Origin: Setomelanomma holmii
Lineage: Eukaryota > Ascomycota > Dothideomycetes > Pleosporales > Phaeosphaeriaceae
Assembly: GCA_010015745.1 (NCBI GenBank)
Contig: ML978167.1
Location: forward strand, 62,001 to 126,000
DNA length: 64,000 nucleotides
Direction of reading: 5' to 3'
In this document: positions 21,718 to 33,138 of the stretch, in pieces
Numbering within the stretch: the stretch's first letter is position 1
Layout of the letters: every line of letters starts with the position of its first letter
Translations under genes and position numbers: made by a program
Notes under the pieces: model-generated
Database searches by the model: none
What the model was told of the DNA's origin: nothing
The model's input: only the letters and a program-made list of their open reading frames with translations

Positions 21718-24272
21718 ACTTTCGAATGTGCCGAGACCTGGATTTCATGTTCGACTTACACGGCCTGAAAGTCCATCTGGAAGCCTCCTTCGAGTTGGTT
21801 GCAACTCGAGCCGGAGTTCACATGGCGTCTCCTCATCATTACATCATGACTTTACTCCTCAGGTTTACCCGCGTACTGGCATGAACGGCGCTTTGGGAGA
21901 TGCAGCTTTTCTTGTCAACATGGTACATTTCGCCTTCATTCCTGTCAGCCAGTTTTTCTGGTTGTGTGGTATTCTGGACGATCTCTGCACTTTTTGTTTA
22001 TGTTGTTTGAGCGAGTTAGCATCAGCACGTATCGATACCCTGCTTTCGTTCTTTGGCTTCCCAGCTGCCGCTGCTACTGACCATCACTTCGGTGTACCAA
22101 GAGTGCTGTGCACATCCAGAAATGCCGAGGACACCGGGCTCCTTCTCGAGGATTGAACTTTGGTGAAGGCTGACCACCAAAATCTAGTCCGTCATATATG
22201 CGCGTCGCAAGCCGCGGTAAAGAATCGGGATCGCGCGTTTCACACAACATGCCGATCTCCTAACACCGATGATCGACATATCTGAAAGTTGCCAAGCCCG
22301 CCGAGGGCCTTGGAGGAGGTACATCAACATGTACACATTTTCAATGGTCGGCTACACTGGTCTGGCTAATTCCACAAATGACACGACGACCTGTTCATGT
22401 TCTTCCGCGGACGCAGCCAAGTGCCTCTAGACCATTGCGCCACGAAGTACATAGCCTTATCCCCACATATGACAAGGCGCCGAAGTGATGTGCCGCAAGC
22501 AATCGCAGCGTAGTCTTGGCTTCCGCCTGCTAGATGAGCCACATGTGTCGCCAGTGTGACCCAAGACTGACACAAGCCGGAAAGCAGGATTGAGGTTGCT
22601 TGTTCTGGCTACGAATGCGGCGGCTGATTTTTGGCCGATCGTGGGTGGTACAGTAGCTTCTTTAAGGTACCGTGGATAAGGTGCAGATCGATGTAGGGAT
22701 CGAGAGAAAGGAAAATTCGATACCGGCAATCAGAACAGTTCCAGACTCGTAAGATGTTCGCGTGGAAAAGGATCCAACAGAGCAGTACCCGTACACTACA
22801 CAGTCGCATCTGGAGTGGAAAGTATCATTAATGCAGCGTCCTATCATGCTTGGGCACCTTAATTTTCGTGGAATACAACAGGCAGTAACCCCAAGAAGAG
22901 ATGCTCCTTGCTAATTTAATACTATCAACATGTCAGAAATTCCTTGTCCAGTCGCCGTCGTCACCTCATGCTTCAGTAGATCAATTTTCGAGGCCAGGCG
23001 CTTTTTTACACAGTTGCACTCTGCATCCATGATCCAGAAATACATATCTTCGGACAGTATCATTCGTCAATTGATCGCGGCATTGCTTGGTCAATCCGAC
23101 TGTATGGTCAGAGCTGACTGCCTTCGAGTGCATGCAGAGCGCTCGATGCAAATGCAGGCACTCAGCCTCAGCCAAGCCAGGCCATAGCGTAGTCGACACT
23201 ACCAAGCTGACCGAGATGAAGTGTGCCTATGCGCAGAATCCTAGAAGGGTTCCCTCAACTGGCTCAGTGGGTCTGAATATGATTGAGCGGCTCCGTTTCA
23301 AGAGTTCAGAGTAGTTGTTCTAGCATCTTGATCTCGACCCAAATTGGTGGATCTAGATCTCCAAACACCATGGTCACCTTCTGATATCTTCCGCGCTGCC
23401 GAACGCATATGGTGGCCGAGGACCTTGTCCTTGCTTGTCGAGGTTACCTGGCGCCTGTGAGTTCCAACATTCAGCATGTGGAACCGAGTCCGTTGACTCT
23501 TGGCCGGGGTATCAGTGCGTGCAGGTGCTTTTCACGAAATGCGTGAATATTGTAACATATTGTTCAAGATCTTCTTGTCACTTCGTAGATCTCTAGCTGG
23601 GGTTGATTGCCGCAGTGTCTTAGAAGTCTTATCCGATTTGTGGGGCGCGAGACTGGCAGTTATCAGGTAAAAGGGAAGATATTATAGGTGCTGCTCTTCT
23701 CGATGCCTTGTGGGGTAATATTGCAGCAATGATATAGTTTTGCGGCTGATTGGGTTAATGCGACTCTTACAGGATTGGCACGGTGGTGGCATTGACATCG
23801 ACCACACTCCTGGGTCGCTGCTGTTGATGCCCAACTTGACGGTGGAGGTGGCCAAACGGAGCTAAACTGTAAGTGCGCATGGAGATAGTGGGAACATGAT
23901 CGGATCATTGGAACGTGGCAGAGTGAGCAACTTATGTGGAAGTAGTTTATGTGTTGAAGGTCTTCATTGAATTGAAGTCGTAAACCGATGCTCAACCTCA
24001 ACCTGGGGAGCTCCATGTGCTTCGACGTCTGTGAAAGCTGTCAAGTGGGCAGTGAAAAATCTATTGTGAACCGTAACCTGCTGTTCCGATGGATGCCCTG
24101 CTGAAGAACAGAAAATGTGAATTTGAAGTAAATGCTTTTGTCGTGAAAAGAACCGAGGATGAAAGCGCTAGACAAAAAGAGCGCTTCCTTGCGCCCACAG
24201 CGCGTCAAAAGCAGATCAAAGCTCGCAAAGGGGTATACCGCAAATTTAAAGTTGACGCCGTTGTGAATGACC
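21718..24272. other. 2.5-kb intergenic stretch, no gene supported
   Basis: Apart from the open frame following ldb17 (to 22156, discussed there), I see only short open frames without family features. No tRNA, repeat or transposase-like segment is recognisable. Confidence 0.45.
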
Positions 24273-26007
24273 TCAGACTATCTGGCCTGTCTGGTCGACT
24301 TTCTCGCTCGAGATTTGCCGTGATGGCATCTCGCTTTGAACGCGGGTTGGTGCTTGTGATAGACGCTCAGGTGATCCAACGTCACTCTTGTATCCCTTCT
24401 CCTTGTCAGATTCGACGGCATGGCCGAGCTTACGTGCGATCTTGGTGCGGACCATCTCGCCATCTTCGCAAGGGAGGTACCATCGCGCTGCGACCATGCA
24501 GACAAATGACAAGAAGAGGTTGGCCCCTGACCACATCTGCACGGTGAGGTAGCTGTTGTATGTCGTGATGAGGTAACCTGAGATGACAGGACCAGTGAGG
24601 GCCGGGATCGCGGCGAAGCTGTACATCATGCCAGTCCAGTGACCTAGCTTCTTCTTTGCTAAGTGTATGGTTTCTGCTGTAGTGTATGTGCAGTTTAGGA
24701 TGTTGCCAATGGAGGCAGGTGGACAGCCAATGACGGTGCCAGAGAAGAGACCGAAAACAACACAGAAAGCAATGGCCGCGCTCTCAGATCCAGCCAGCGG
24801 CCATAGGAGTAGCACTAGAAGTGAGCAGATGATCTGCGCAGAGGCGTGCATATTGAGCGCCCCAGTCTTGTCCGAGAAGTGTGCGAGGATGAGTCGCCCT
24901 ATGGTGGATGCGCCATTCATAATAGTCAAGAGCCAGAAGGTCTCAATGGGTTTGTTGGTTTCTTCGGTCGGCCGAATCGATGAGCCAACGCCGTCGCGGG
25001 TCCCGTACCCAGAGGTGGCTGCCCACTGGAGATCGTTAGCTATGCTTGTCTGGCTTGAAGGGCTGGAATCGAGCTTACTTCTTCGATGTTGAAGAACACT
25101 GGGTAGAAGCCGAAGAACATGAAAGCCACAGCGGCGGTGAAGTACCAGAAGGCCTTGTTAGACTTGACGTCCGTGTCGAACCAGGTGCGCTTCGAGAGCC
25201 ACTTTTTCGGCTCATGCATGGCATGATCTGGGTTTGGCGCGGCAAAGATGAATGAGAACAGACAGGTAACCACTGTGAGGCCTGCAACGCAGCGAACAGC
25301 CTTGACGAAACCAAGGGCATCAGTCAAGTAGCGGAGCATGGTAGGATACACCACACCTGCCACACTGGCACCGCATGCGACATAGCCAACGGCGAGGCCT
25401 CTTCGCTTTGGGAAGTATGTGGCAGCAACTGAAGTCCGTCAGTATTGATTCTTGCTTTTTGATGATATTGTGACTTACCCTGAGAGCTGGATACGAAGAA
25501 AGGAGCCATGCCGATCCCGACAAGAAGACCCTGCACGCCCCAGATGGAGCCAAAATTGGCCATGCCATGCGCATTTTGAGGATGCACAACGGAGAGTAGG
25601 AACAAGCCGAGAGGTACGCAGATGGAGCCGAAGCCGATAACGTGGCGGGCAAACCCAGCATCCAATAGACGACCGACTGGATTGGAGAACAGCAGAACCA
25701 GAAATGACTCCGTGGAGCCGATAAGGTTCAGTTTCAATTGATCGGTTCCGATGAGGGAGTGACCGACATAGTACGACGACCACGTGCCATAGGCATTGAC
25801 AAGGCCCCAGGAGTTGAACATGAGGAAAAAGCAGCCTAACAAGCAGGCGTATGCTCGCCAGGATCGTGGCCAGTCAGGCTCGTATACCGATGCAAGTGTG
25901 ACAGGTGGTGACATGTCTCTCGCGGAGCCGGTTTCTGTGGGCGCATTCGATAGAGGTAGAGTGCCCTGACTGCCTTTACGGCTGTTTTCGTCGAAGGAAC
26001 GTGCCAT
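24273..26007 (-). CDS. MFS transporter, monocarboxylate-permease-like
   Basis: Twelve-helix major facilitator of 543 aa. Exons 26007-25479, 25428-25079 and 25025-24273; introns of 50 and 53 bp. The N-terminal tail is about 50 hydrophilic residues, then helix 1 starts at WRAYACLLGCFFLMFNSWGLVNAYG. That pattern, with the SWG-NAYG motif and the helix 4/5 segment YFPKRRGLAVGYVACGASVAG, is characteristic of fungal monocarboxylate-transporter homologues (Mch-type, MCT-like MFS). The second half retains GRLILAHFSDKTG. The tail of about 50 residues is polar with many Ser, Lys and Glu. Mch proteins often do not carry monocarboxylates, so the substrate stays open. There is no metabolic gene cluster beside it. 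Confidence 0.87.
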
Positions 26008-29000
26008 TCTAGTTTTGAATATGTGACGTTTGAATGTACGTGGGGTGAAGTGAAGGAGGAAACCGCGATCCGAAGGTTCGGGAAGGTGGTGACGTGCTTA
26101 TCGAAACGTGCTCAGTACAGCTGTTTGCGTGGGAGGGTGCTCAATGGTAGGACGCACGGTTATGCAGTGGTGCACCAAAGTCTGAGCGGCGAGCGATGCA
26201 GGTATAAGTACTTCGGCACCCCAGATGCAGCACTTGTTGACTGTGGGGTACGTGCTAGACAGATTGGTTGATAGGTAGGGCTCCACTTTCGCCCAAGCAC
26301 GCGCGTAACCCCTGTGTGGCTGTCTACTCGAGTCTTGTCCGTGGTGACGTGGTAGTCGGACCGTCCGTGTAATGGACAATCAAAGACCGGGGGCACACAA
26401 GCAATGCAAGGAAACTCGCCCAAGGGTGGCCAAGAAGCATGATCCACAATCTATGCTGAAGCCTTGACTCCGCCAGGCTCAGGGTCTGTTTGTCGTTGAG
26501 ATTACTGACCCGCCATGCCGCATGCAGCCCAAGGTTCACGGCAGATATGCAGAATGATGCTAACTCGCAACTGCACAACGTTCGGCGCAATTAGCGTGCT
26601 TGCTCACCACGGGTGTCCTGGGCTGCTATCAGACTCCGTCACCTCCACAGCTGTCAAAGAAATGCTATCTGGAGACTTTTCCATCAAATGTTAGCGTTGC
26701 AAACGGCGGGATGATCGTCAGCCCTAAAAGCGCCAAGGCAGGCGCACTCAATTGTGAGCGAGTAGCACAATGGTACATAGGGCATGTACCATGCCATCAT
26801 AAAGTGGGTGTGCTCTGGACGTGATTGCTGATAGGTGCGATATGGAAAATATGTTTCACAAAAGTAAAGTTGTTCGGCATGTGGTGCCTTGGTTCTGGCG
26901 GATAGGGGGTGAAGGGATGCCGTGGCTTGCTTATGGCTGCCCAAGTGTAAGCGGAGCGGGCCTGTGCTTGGCGCTGATATAGCGGAAGAGGCGTGATATG
27001 GATATGGTCGATTGGCGCCGGTACGTTCCACAGGGCCAAGTAAGTTGATGTACATTCCGCCTTGGCGTGCTCCACTCGGCTGTGCTGCTGTTGAGGATGC
27101 GTGTCTTCCCAAAGTGTGTACAACGATCGATGTTCCAGACCGTCCGGAACCAAGAGTGCATCCCTAGTATGTAGGAGGTCAGATAGCAGATAACCTAAAC
27201 ATATCGGTCGTCTTCCGGTCTTGCTATCGCTCGAACAATGTCACAAAACACGCCAAGGCTGGCGCTGTGACATGATCACCCAGTCGTCCATTTTTACTAG
27301 GATCTAGTGCTTCGTTATCTTGACACAGCCTCAACCCGAAAGTTGTTTTGTGCGATTCGGAGCCGGCGTCGAAAGATCGACGACTTTGTCTTGGCGCAGG
27401 AGACGACCGCCCCACGCTCCCAATCTGCGACCTCTTCTGAGCCACAACGATAGGGGCGTGAGGTGTGCAGCCAGTCGTCATGTAGTCGTGGCTGCACGCA
27501 GCAGAGCCTCAGGACGTACACGCGTCGAATCAAGACGTATCAATGGACGAGGGGACGCCGTGAGCGCTTCACTTCTCTCACGACAACGGAACGGAAAGTC
27601 GATAACTCGGTGTCCGCGCGATCTGTGATCGCGGCTACGAATTTGTCCGGCACCTACGGCCAGATTGTTGATGGAATCCCATGGGCGTGGTAGGCGGCGT
27701 GTTGAAAGAAAGTTCGGTGTCTGAGAGACAAAAGATCTGCAGTTGTGCTTCAGCAAACGCCAAGCCGATCATCAGTCATGGATCTTGACACGTTCCCGGA
27801 CAGGAAATCGTCACCATGGGGCACCCCAAACTGGGGTTTGTGATGCCTGTTCGAGACGAGGCAACGTTGTACCTGTCAGCGCCATACAGCATCTGAAGCC
27901 ATTCAGATCCGATTTCTCCCTAGATCGCCGTCGATCATTCCTTCTCGAAATGACCTCATCCCGCACCAGGGAAGCAGTCACCATCGGCCGCGGGTGATAC
28001 AAGTCGGGACGGCGCGTTGCTTTCGATGACTACTACCAGTTTACCAGTCGTTATCAGCGACACAGCGTTGCTCAGCCCCAGGCACGCGGTCATGTCAAAT
28101 CACCCCAACGATGATGTGCTGCCAAGTATGCTTTTAGCTGCAAACATGACTTTCTACGTCAGAAGCGTCGTACACTGGTCCACAATGCCTACAGGACATT
28201 GAGAAGCAGAATATCCGATCAACATGGGCAGATGTCCATTGAATGTCTGCCTTGGCCCAAGACTTGTTTGAGCGTAACCTGGTCAGAAGAGACTACATGG
28301 TACTCAGCCTTCTGGAACCAAGATTGGAGCTCTTCAAGGCTGGGTGCAGGCTCGAGGCTTGATCATTCTACTGGGCGCGTATAGAGTTGTCAAGGCTCGC
28401 GCAATCGGAGCACAGATGCGTTGTCAGGCCGAAAAATGCATTAATCGACGCAATCGTACTGTGAGACAAACCTGCTATCAATTCCATTTTCCATATGGAC
28501 AGTGCCCTCGGTGGGAATTGCCTTACAGCGCACCGCGTGCTGACCAGGCAATATGTTCTTGTCGAACCTTTGACACGGCTCACCATATGCTTCTTTGCCT
28601 CCTCCATGGTGAAAACAGAAGCATATCGGGCCTTTGTTGATCATGTCAAAGTGAACATCATCGAGGAATTTCCAATGCTTACCATAGCCTACCTCTGTGT
28701 TGGGCGGTGACGCACGGGACGTGCTAGCTGACCGTCAAGCTGGGAGATGTTGAATCGTAGCGGGAAAGCACGATGCAACATCACAACACCCCAACTTCGT
28801 CATCTCTGATCTTCTTTCGTTATCAGCATATCCCCAATTCTTTCATTGCTTTCCAGATGGTCCAAGGCACGCCCAGCATGGCGTTGTTTTAATAAGCAAA
28901 TACGAGCGGAGCGGAAAAAACGCCACAGCATCATATCTCCGAACCGGGTCTCCGTTAGTCACCATCAGGCCACTGTTACCGCAGCCCGTGTCCGCACCCT

Positions 29001-30799
29001 TCGAGCCGCGATAGCCTACGAGACGTATGCAGGCGGAGCGGAATAATTCGAGGGTTGATTCAATGTGGATACTTCCACAATTCCACGACTGGTCCGAACT
29101 GCATCTCGCTATCCAGTCAGATCTACATCTCGATATGACGACCTACCACAAGAAAGAAAGCACACACCACTAGGCATAACTTTGAGCACGGCAAACACGA
29201 CACTGACTCAAGTTATGATGTTGAGATAAGTCCCTGCGCGGACAAAGAAGTCGTGTACGCGGCGGAAAGAAGCGCATGGTGATTTGGGTCATTCTCTGCT
29301 ACCATGAAGAATCCTTGTCTCAGATTCTGAGCAGAGACGAGCCTATCATACCAGGCTCGCAATAGCGTTTACGAAACACGCGACCTGCAGGGGCACAATG
29401 GACGGATGGAAGCATCAAACACCCAAAATCGCGTTCGAAGATGTCGCAAGCAATAGCTTTGATGTCGTGGCCTCATTTAATATCGCCGAGCTCGAGGCGG
29501 AGAGGAGTGCAGCGGGGCGGAGGCGTTGCATGTCGCAAACTGGCATCATGACATTTCCGCTTCACCAGATCTTTTTCATCGCCCAGGCGGAGCGATCCGC
29601 ACCAAACCATGACAGCACAGACATGCGAGGGAGACGAGGCCATCGGGCCGTCCTTCCACAAGGTTCTGTTCGCCCAAATCTTGTGCCTTAGCACAACTTC
29701 AGGATACGAGCAAGGTATGAAGAACACATGGCGAGTAGATACGGAAAGTGAAGGGTGCCCAACGATCTACCTACCTGGCTACCAACCTCGTTGACTTGAC
29801 AGCCCGGGAACAACACCTCCTTTTTCGACACAGACATTGCGCTCAGACACTTGGCATCCTGACTCGACGAAGTGCCTGGATCTCCCCGCTGTCATCGTAA
29901 TTGGCACCTAACCTCAACAGACTTGCGCAGATTGGCATGTCGCGACGACACGAGGCAACACATGGCAGACGAGCCGGTACAAGTGAGTATCATGACTCGA
30001 ACTGAGGTACCGTTGACGAGTGTGATGCATAGGAGGGTGCATATAGGCTTCTGCAAGTGAAGTACGAGCATACGGTTTTCACATCATAATTACTCAGTCC
30101 TCGTCTGGGGAAATGGAAAAGTCGACGCTGCGAGCTGTCAGAGTACGACTCCTTCCATCCTCTGTTATGTTGCTCAGCTTCGTGCCAGCGGTACGCACGG
30201 CTCAGTCTATCGCGTTGTCGCTACTCAGCATAGGGAAGGTTGGCGCTGTCACAATGCGCAGACTCGAGGCCCCAGGCGACGTGGAAGCTTCGCCTGTAGT
30301 ATTGACGGGATGAAGGCACCACTCTGGCGATCAGCGACTGTCAGACGTTTCAGTGCTCTCCATTCAATCCACGAAATCGAATGATATGACAAGAAGGCAG
30401 ACGCAGGACAAATATCGATGCGCTCTTGTGTATTGTAGAACCCGAGGTTCTGCAGAGGCACACAAGAGGTAAGTTTCTATGATGTGAGGTAGGTCGATCG
30501 CAGCAGGCATATCACGGTCATCAATATCCCGGAGAGGAATGTCGATGAAATGTGAATAGTAGTCGATTAGTCTAGCTACCAATGCTAAAGCGCTATAGAA
30601 ATTCAAGCGCTATAGAAATTCAAGCGCTGTAGAAAGCTTCCAGAACAAACGCCTTGCTCCAACCAATTAGAATAGCGCGAAAACCCATCTAGTCCCATCA
30701 ATTGAGAAGTCAAGTGCAGGCGCCTACAACCCTCGCCCACACCCGCACGACCTCTCACGCCTGCGACATGGCCATACCAGCCCTGTACGGCTGTGCCTT
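26008..30799. other. 4.8-kb region without a supportable gene
   Basis: Neither strand shows a frame with recognisable domains, plausible splice structure or transposon features. It carries the 17-bp triple repeat at 30588-30637 listed separately, and otherwise single-copy-looking sequence of ordinary composition. A non-coding RNA or fast-evolving small gene cannot be excluded. Confidence 0.45.
30588..30637. repeat. 17-bp tandem repeat, three copies
   Basis: Unit AAGCGCTATAGAAATTC occurs at 30588-30604 and 30605-30621 as exact copies, with a third, partial copy (AAGCGCTGTAGAAAGC) at 30622-30637. Each unit contains the short palindrome AGCGCT. It lies just downstream of the UBL-AN1 gene. Confidence 0.85.
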
Positions 30800-31368
30800 C
30801 TAGACACCCTTAATCGCCACCGTCCGCTCAGAGTTCAACCTCTCCGCATTCCTCTCATGGCTCTCCTTCTTACAATCCTCTAGTCCCTCACACTTATGGT
30901 CCTCCAACAGCCTATGCTTGCCGCAAAAGTGGCCCGAGCAGAAGCCGCAGTCGCCGACTATGCGTTGCGCCGCGTCTTTGCACTCTTTGAAACTGCATCG
31001 GATTTTCTTGGGAGGCATGCCGCCGCGCAGGGGGAGCGCCATGTGCAGAGTCGAGTTTGGTAAGATGGAGTACTCCGAGAGCGTCGAGTCTGGTGAGGAT
31101 AGGTGCTTGCCGGCGTGGACGAGGCGCAGGTCCGAGGGATTGGAGAGGTTTGTGCGGAGGGCGAGGAGGGTGCGGAGGGTGGAGATTGAGGTGTTTTGCG
31201 GGATTGAGAGGGGGATTGCTGTGTCGATGTTAGTCACTGTGCGAATGCTGTTGGAGTTGGGGGAAACGCACTGGAGTCGCCCGAGACGTTCTTGATGAAG
31301 ATCTGCATTGTGTCTTCGGATTCTGAGGCTGAAGAGCTGATGCTCGAGACGCTAGATGTGCGGCGCAT
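30800..31368 (-). CDS. Ubiquitin-like domain fused to AN1 zinc finger, LRGG junction
   Basis: Small fusion protein of 171 aa. Exons 31368-31272 and 31218-30800; 53-bp intron with a CTAAC branch site. About 20 Ser-rich residues (MRRTSSVSSISSSASESEDT) precede a ubiquitin-like fold that starts MQIFIKNVSGDS and runs through LRLVHAGKHLSSPDSTLSEY to LHMALPLRGG, so it keeps the ubiquitin MQIF start and the LRGG end. Directly after it lies an AN1 zinc finger with its Cys/His ligands: CSFKECKDAAQRIVGDCGFC, then HFCGKHRLLEDHKC. AN1 proteins often work with p97/Cdc48 and the proteasome under stress. Whether the LRGG-Met bond is cut, as in ubiquitin-ribosomal protein fusions, is open. A Lys-rich tail follows the finger. 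A 20-bp tandem repeat lies just upstream of the start. Confidence 0.85.
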
Positions 31369-31390
31369 GGTGGCAGGTTGTGCTGTGAGT

Positions 31391-31490
31391 GTTGCGAGAT
31401 GTGGTGGTTTGTTGCGAGATGTGGTGGTTTGTTGCAAGATGTGGTGGTTTGTTGCGAGATGTGGTGGTGTGTTGCGAGATGTGGTGGTGT
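31391..31490. repeat. 20-bp tandem repeat, five copies, in the leader of the UBL-AN1 gene
   Basis: The unit GTTGCGAGATGTGGTGGTTT starts at 31391, 31411, 31431, 31451 and 31471. The copies differ by one or two bases, and a decayed sixth follows to about 31509. It starts 23 bp upstream of the ATG at 31368 of the minus-strand gene, so it is in its promoter or 5' leader. Confidence 0.9.
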
Positions 31491-31509
31491 GTTGAAGATG
31501 TGGTGATGA

Positions 31510-33138
31510 CGCTGGTTGTGGTGGCGCGCGTTGACGTCGGCGAGGCGGTCGATAACGGAGATAAAGGATGAGGCTGAGGCTGGGTTAGGGTCGGAAGTGA
31601 AGGTGTGTCGTGTGAGCAGGAGAGCGTCGGCGATATAAGTAATGCAGCAGTAATCTGACTAAGTGGTTCCGGCTTCGCGAGGGTTCGATGAGCAAGCAAG
31701 TGAAGTGACGGTGAATGGCGGTTCGGTACAGAGGGTGCAAGTGCAAGTAGTCTGTGACGCACGCAGGCTGCGGCGCTTCTTTAATGGCAGCTCCGGTGGG
31801 CAGCATTGGGTCCAAGTGCTGGCGGAGTTGCCTTGCCCCCAGTGCCAGGACGGGCTCGTGTCGGCGACTGGGACTGGACCTGACAATGCATGCATCACCA
31901 ATCCATACTCGAGCCGGCATGTGTTCGCAGCGCCTCGCCTCTCGCGGCCGCCCATCTCCAGTGCGCCTGACTGCGTGACCGACTAACCGAGGCCGGTCCC
32001 TTCCATCTTGTTCCATGAGCTGCGCCCTGCAGCAAAGGGCATCTGGCCACATGCAGGAACCGCCGTGCCCTTTGAGGGTGCCTTAGATTCAACAATCCCT
32101 TTCTTGTCGCCGTCCTGGTGGTGTTGACTCAAAACGCCTGCCATCGCCTGCCCTTCCGTCCTCACCTCGGCGGACCTGCCTCATCGCAGCCCCATACAGG
32201 TGACACGTATCGCGGCCGGCGGCAGTCTGTCTGCGATGGCTGTGACATGTCCGCCCAGAGTGTGTCTCATGCGCCTCGCGGCACCAGAATGGACGGCGGT
32301 CGCTTGTGGCCGTGTAACACGTGGACGACAGCGGCAGGGGCGTCGTCGCTGGACACGCAGGGGCTATGATTGGAGGGTTGCGCATACTGTTTATGGTTTG
32401 CGCAACCCTCGCCATTGATTGTGTAATCGCAGATTTCGATGTTGAAGTGAGATCCGGACGCACAACGACAATTGACCGTTCCTTCCTGAGCAATCCGGTC
32501 GCACCTTCTGCTCCAAGAATCTACACCCCACCGCCCGACGAAGCGAGGCAGGTGCCAGCGCATGACTGTTCGCCGCATGGAATGGAAGCGTAGCATGAAC
32601 ACCAATCTCCGGTGCTACGCCGATCAGGATCGGTGCCAGGAGCATCCGCGGTCTTGGATCCAGATGGAATCGAGTTTCCAAACGCAGCGAAACGCCGACC
32701 AAACATGGCCTTCCCCGCAATTTCCTTCGGTACTCCCGTTCGGATCGTGTCACAAAGGCTTCCAGAAAGGCTCGATATCCGAGATATTGGTGATGCTACG
32801 TCGATGTAGTTGCAACTACCATTCATGCGGCTACATGCGCGCGGACTCTTCTTGAAGTGGGCAATTCACCGATCTTTCTCGCATCTGATGGGATGAAAGA
32901 AATTCTAACAATTGTTGCAATGCTCAGGAACAGCACGGGATGTAGTAGAGCTAAATCGACCACAGCAGCGAAAGGGTTCCACGGTCCGTATAATGGAAGG
33001 CAGCAGTTACCAGTCAGGTGGAATCAAATGGCTGTGATGATCATCACAGATGTGACCAGAGGTATTCAGGACTTACTATCCTACAGACCTACTGACAGCC
33101 GAACAATCAGCCCAATGCATCCTGCTCAATACCGTAAT
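31510..33138. other. 1.6-kb intergenic stretch, no gene seen
   Basis: Between the UBL-AN1 repeat and the acyl-CoA dehydrogenase gene I find only overlapping short open frames on both strands, with none resembling a known family. No RNA gene was recognised. Confidence 0.45.

Noticed and set aside
22380..22450. D-arm-like sequence (GGCGCAATGG) on the minus strand
   Set aside because: The D stem does not pair and no T arm or box B follows; not a tRNA even if introns are allowed.
22930..23187. 85-codon plus-strand open frame starting MSEIPCPVAVV
   Set aside because: No domain or supporting signals; length is within chance.
24089..24547. 152-codon open frame on the plus strand overlapping the MFS gene end
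   Set aside because: It runs antisense to conserved transporter exon sequence and has no family features.
26684..27112. 142-codon minus-strand open frame
   Set aside because: Composition looks random, with no domain, signal peptide or splice context.
31352..31762. 136-codon minus-strand open frame rich in HISQ/TTTS repeats
   Set aside because: It is the translation of the 20-bp tandem repeat and leader of the UBL-AN1 gene in another frame.
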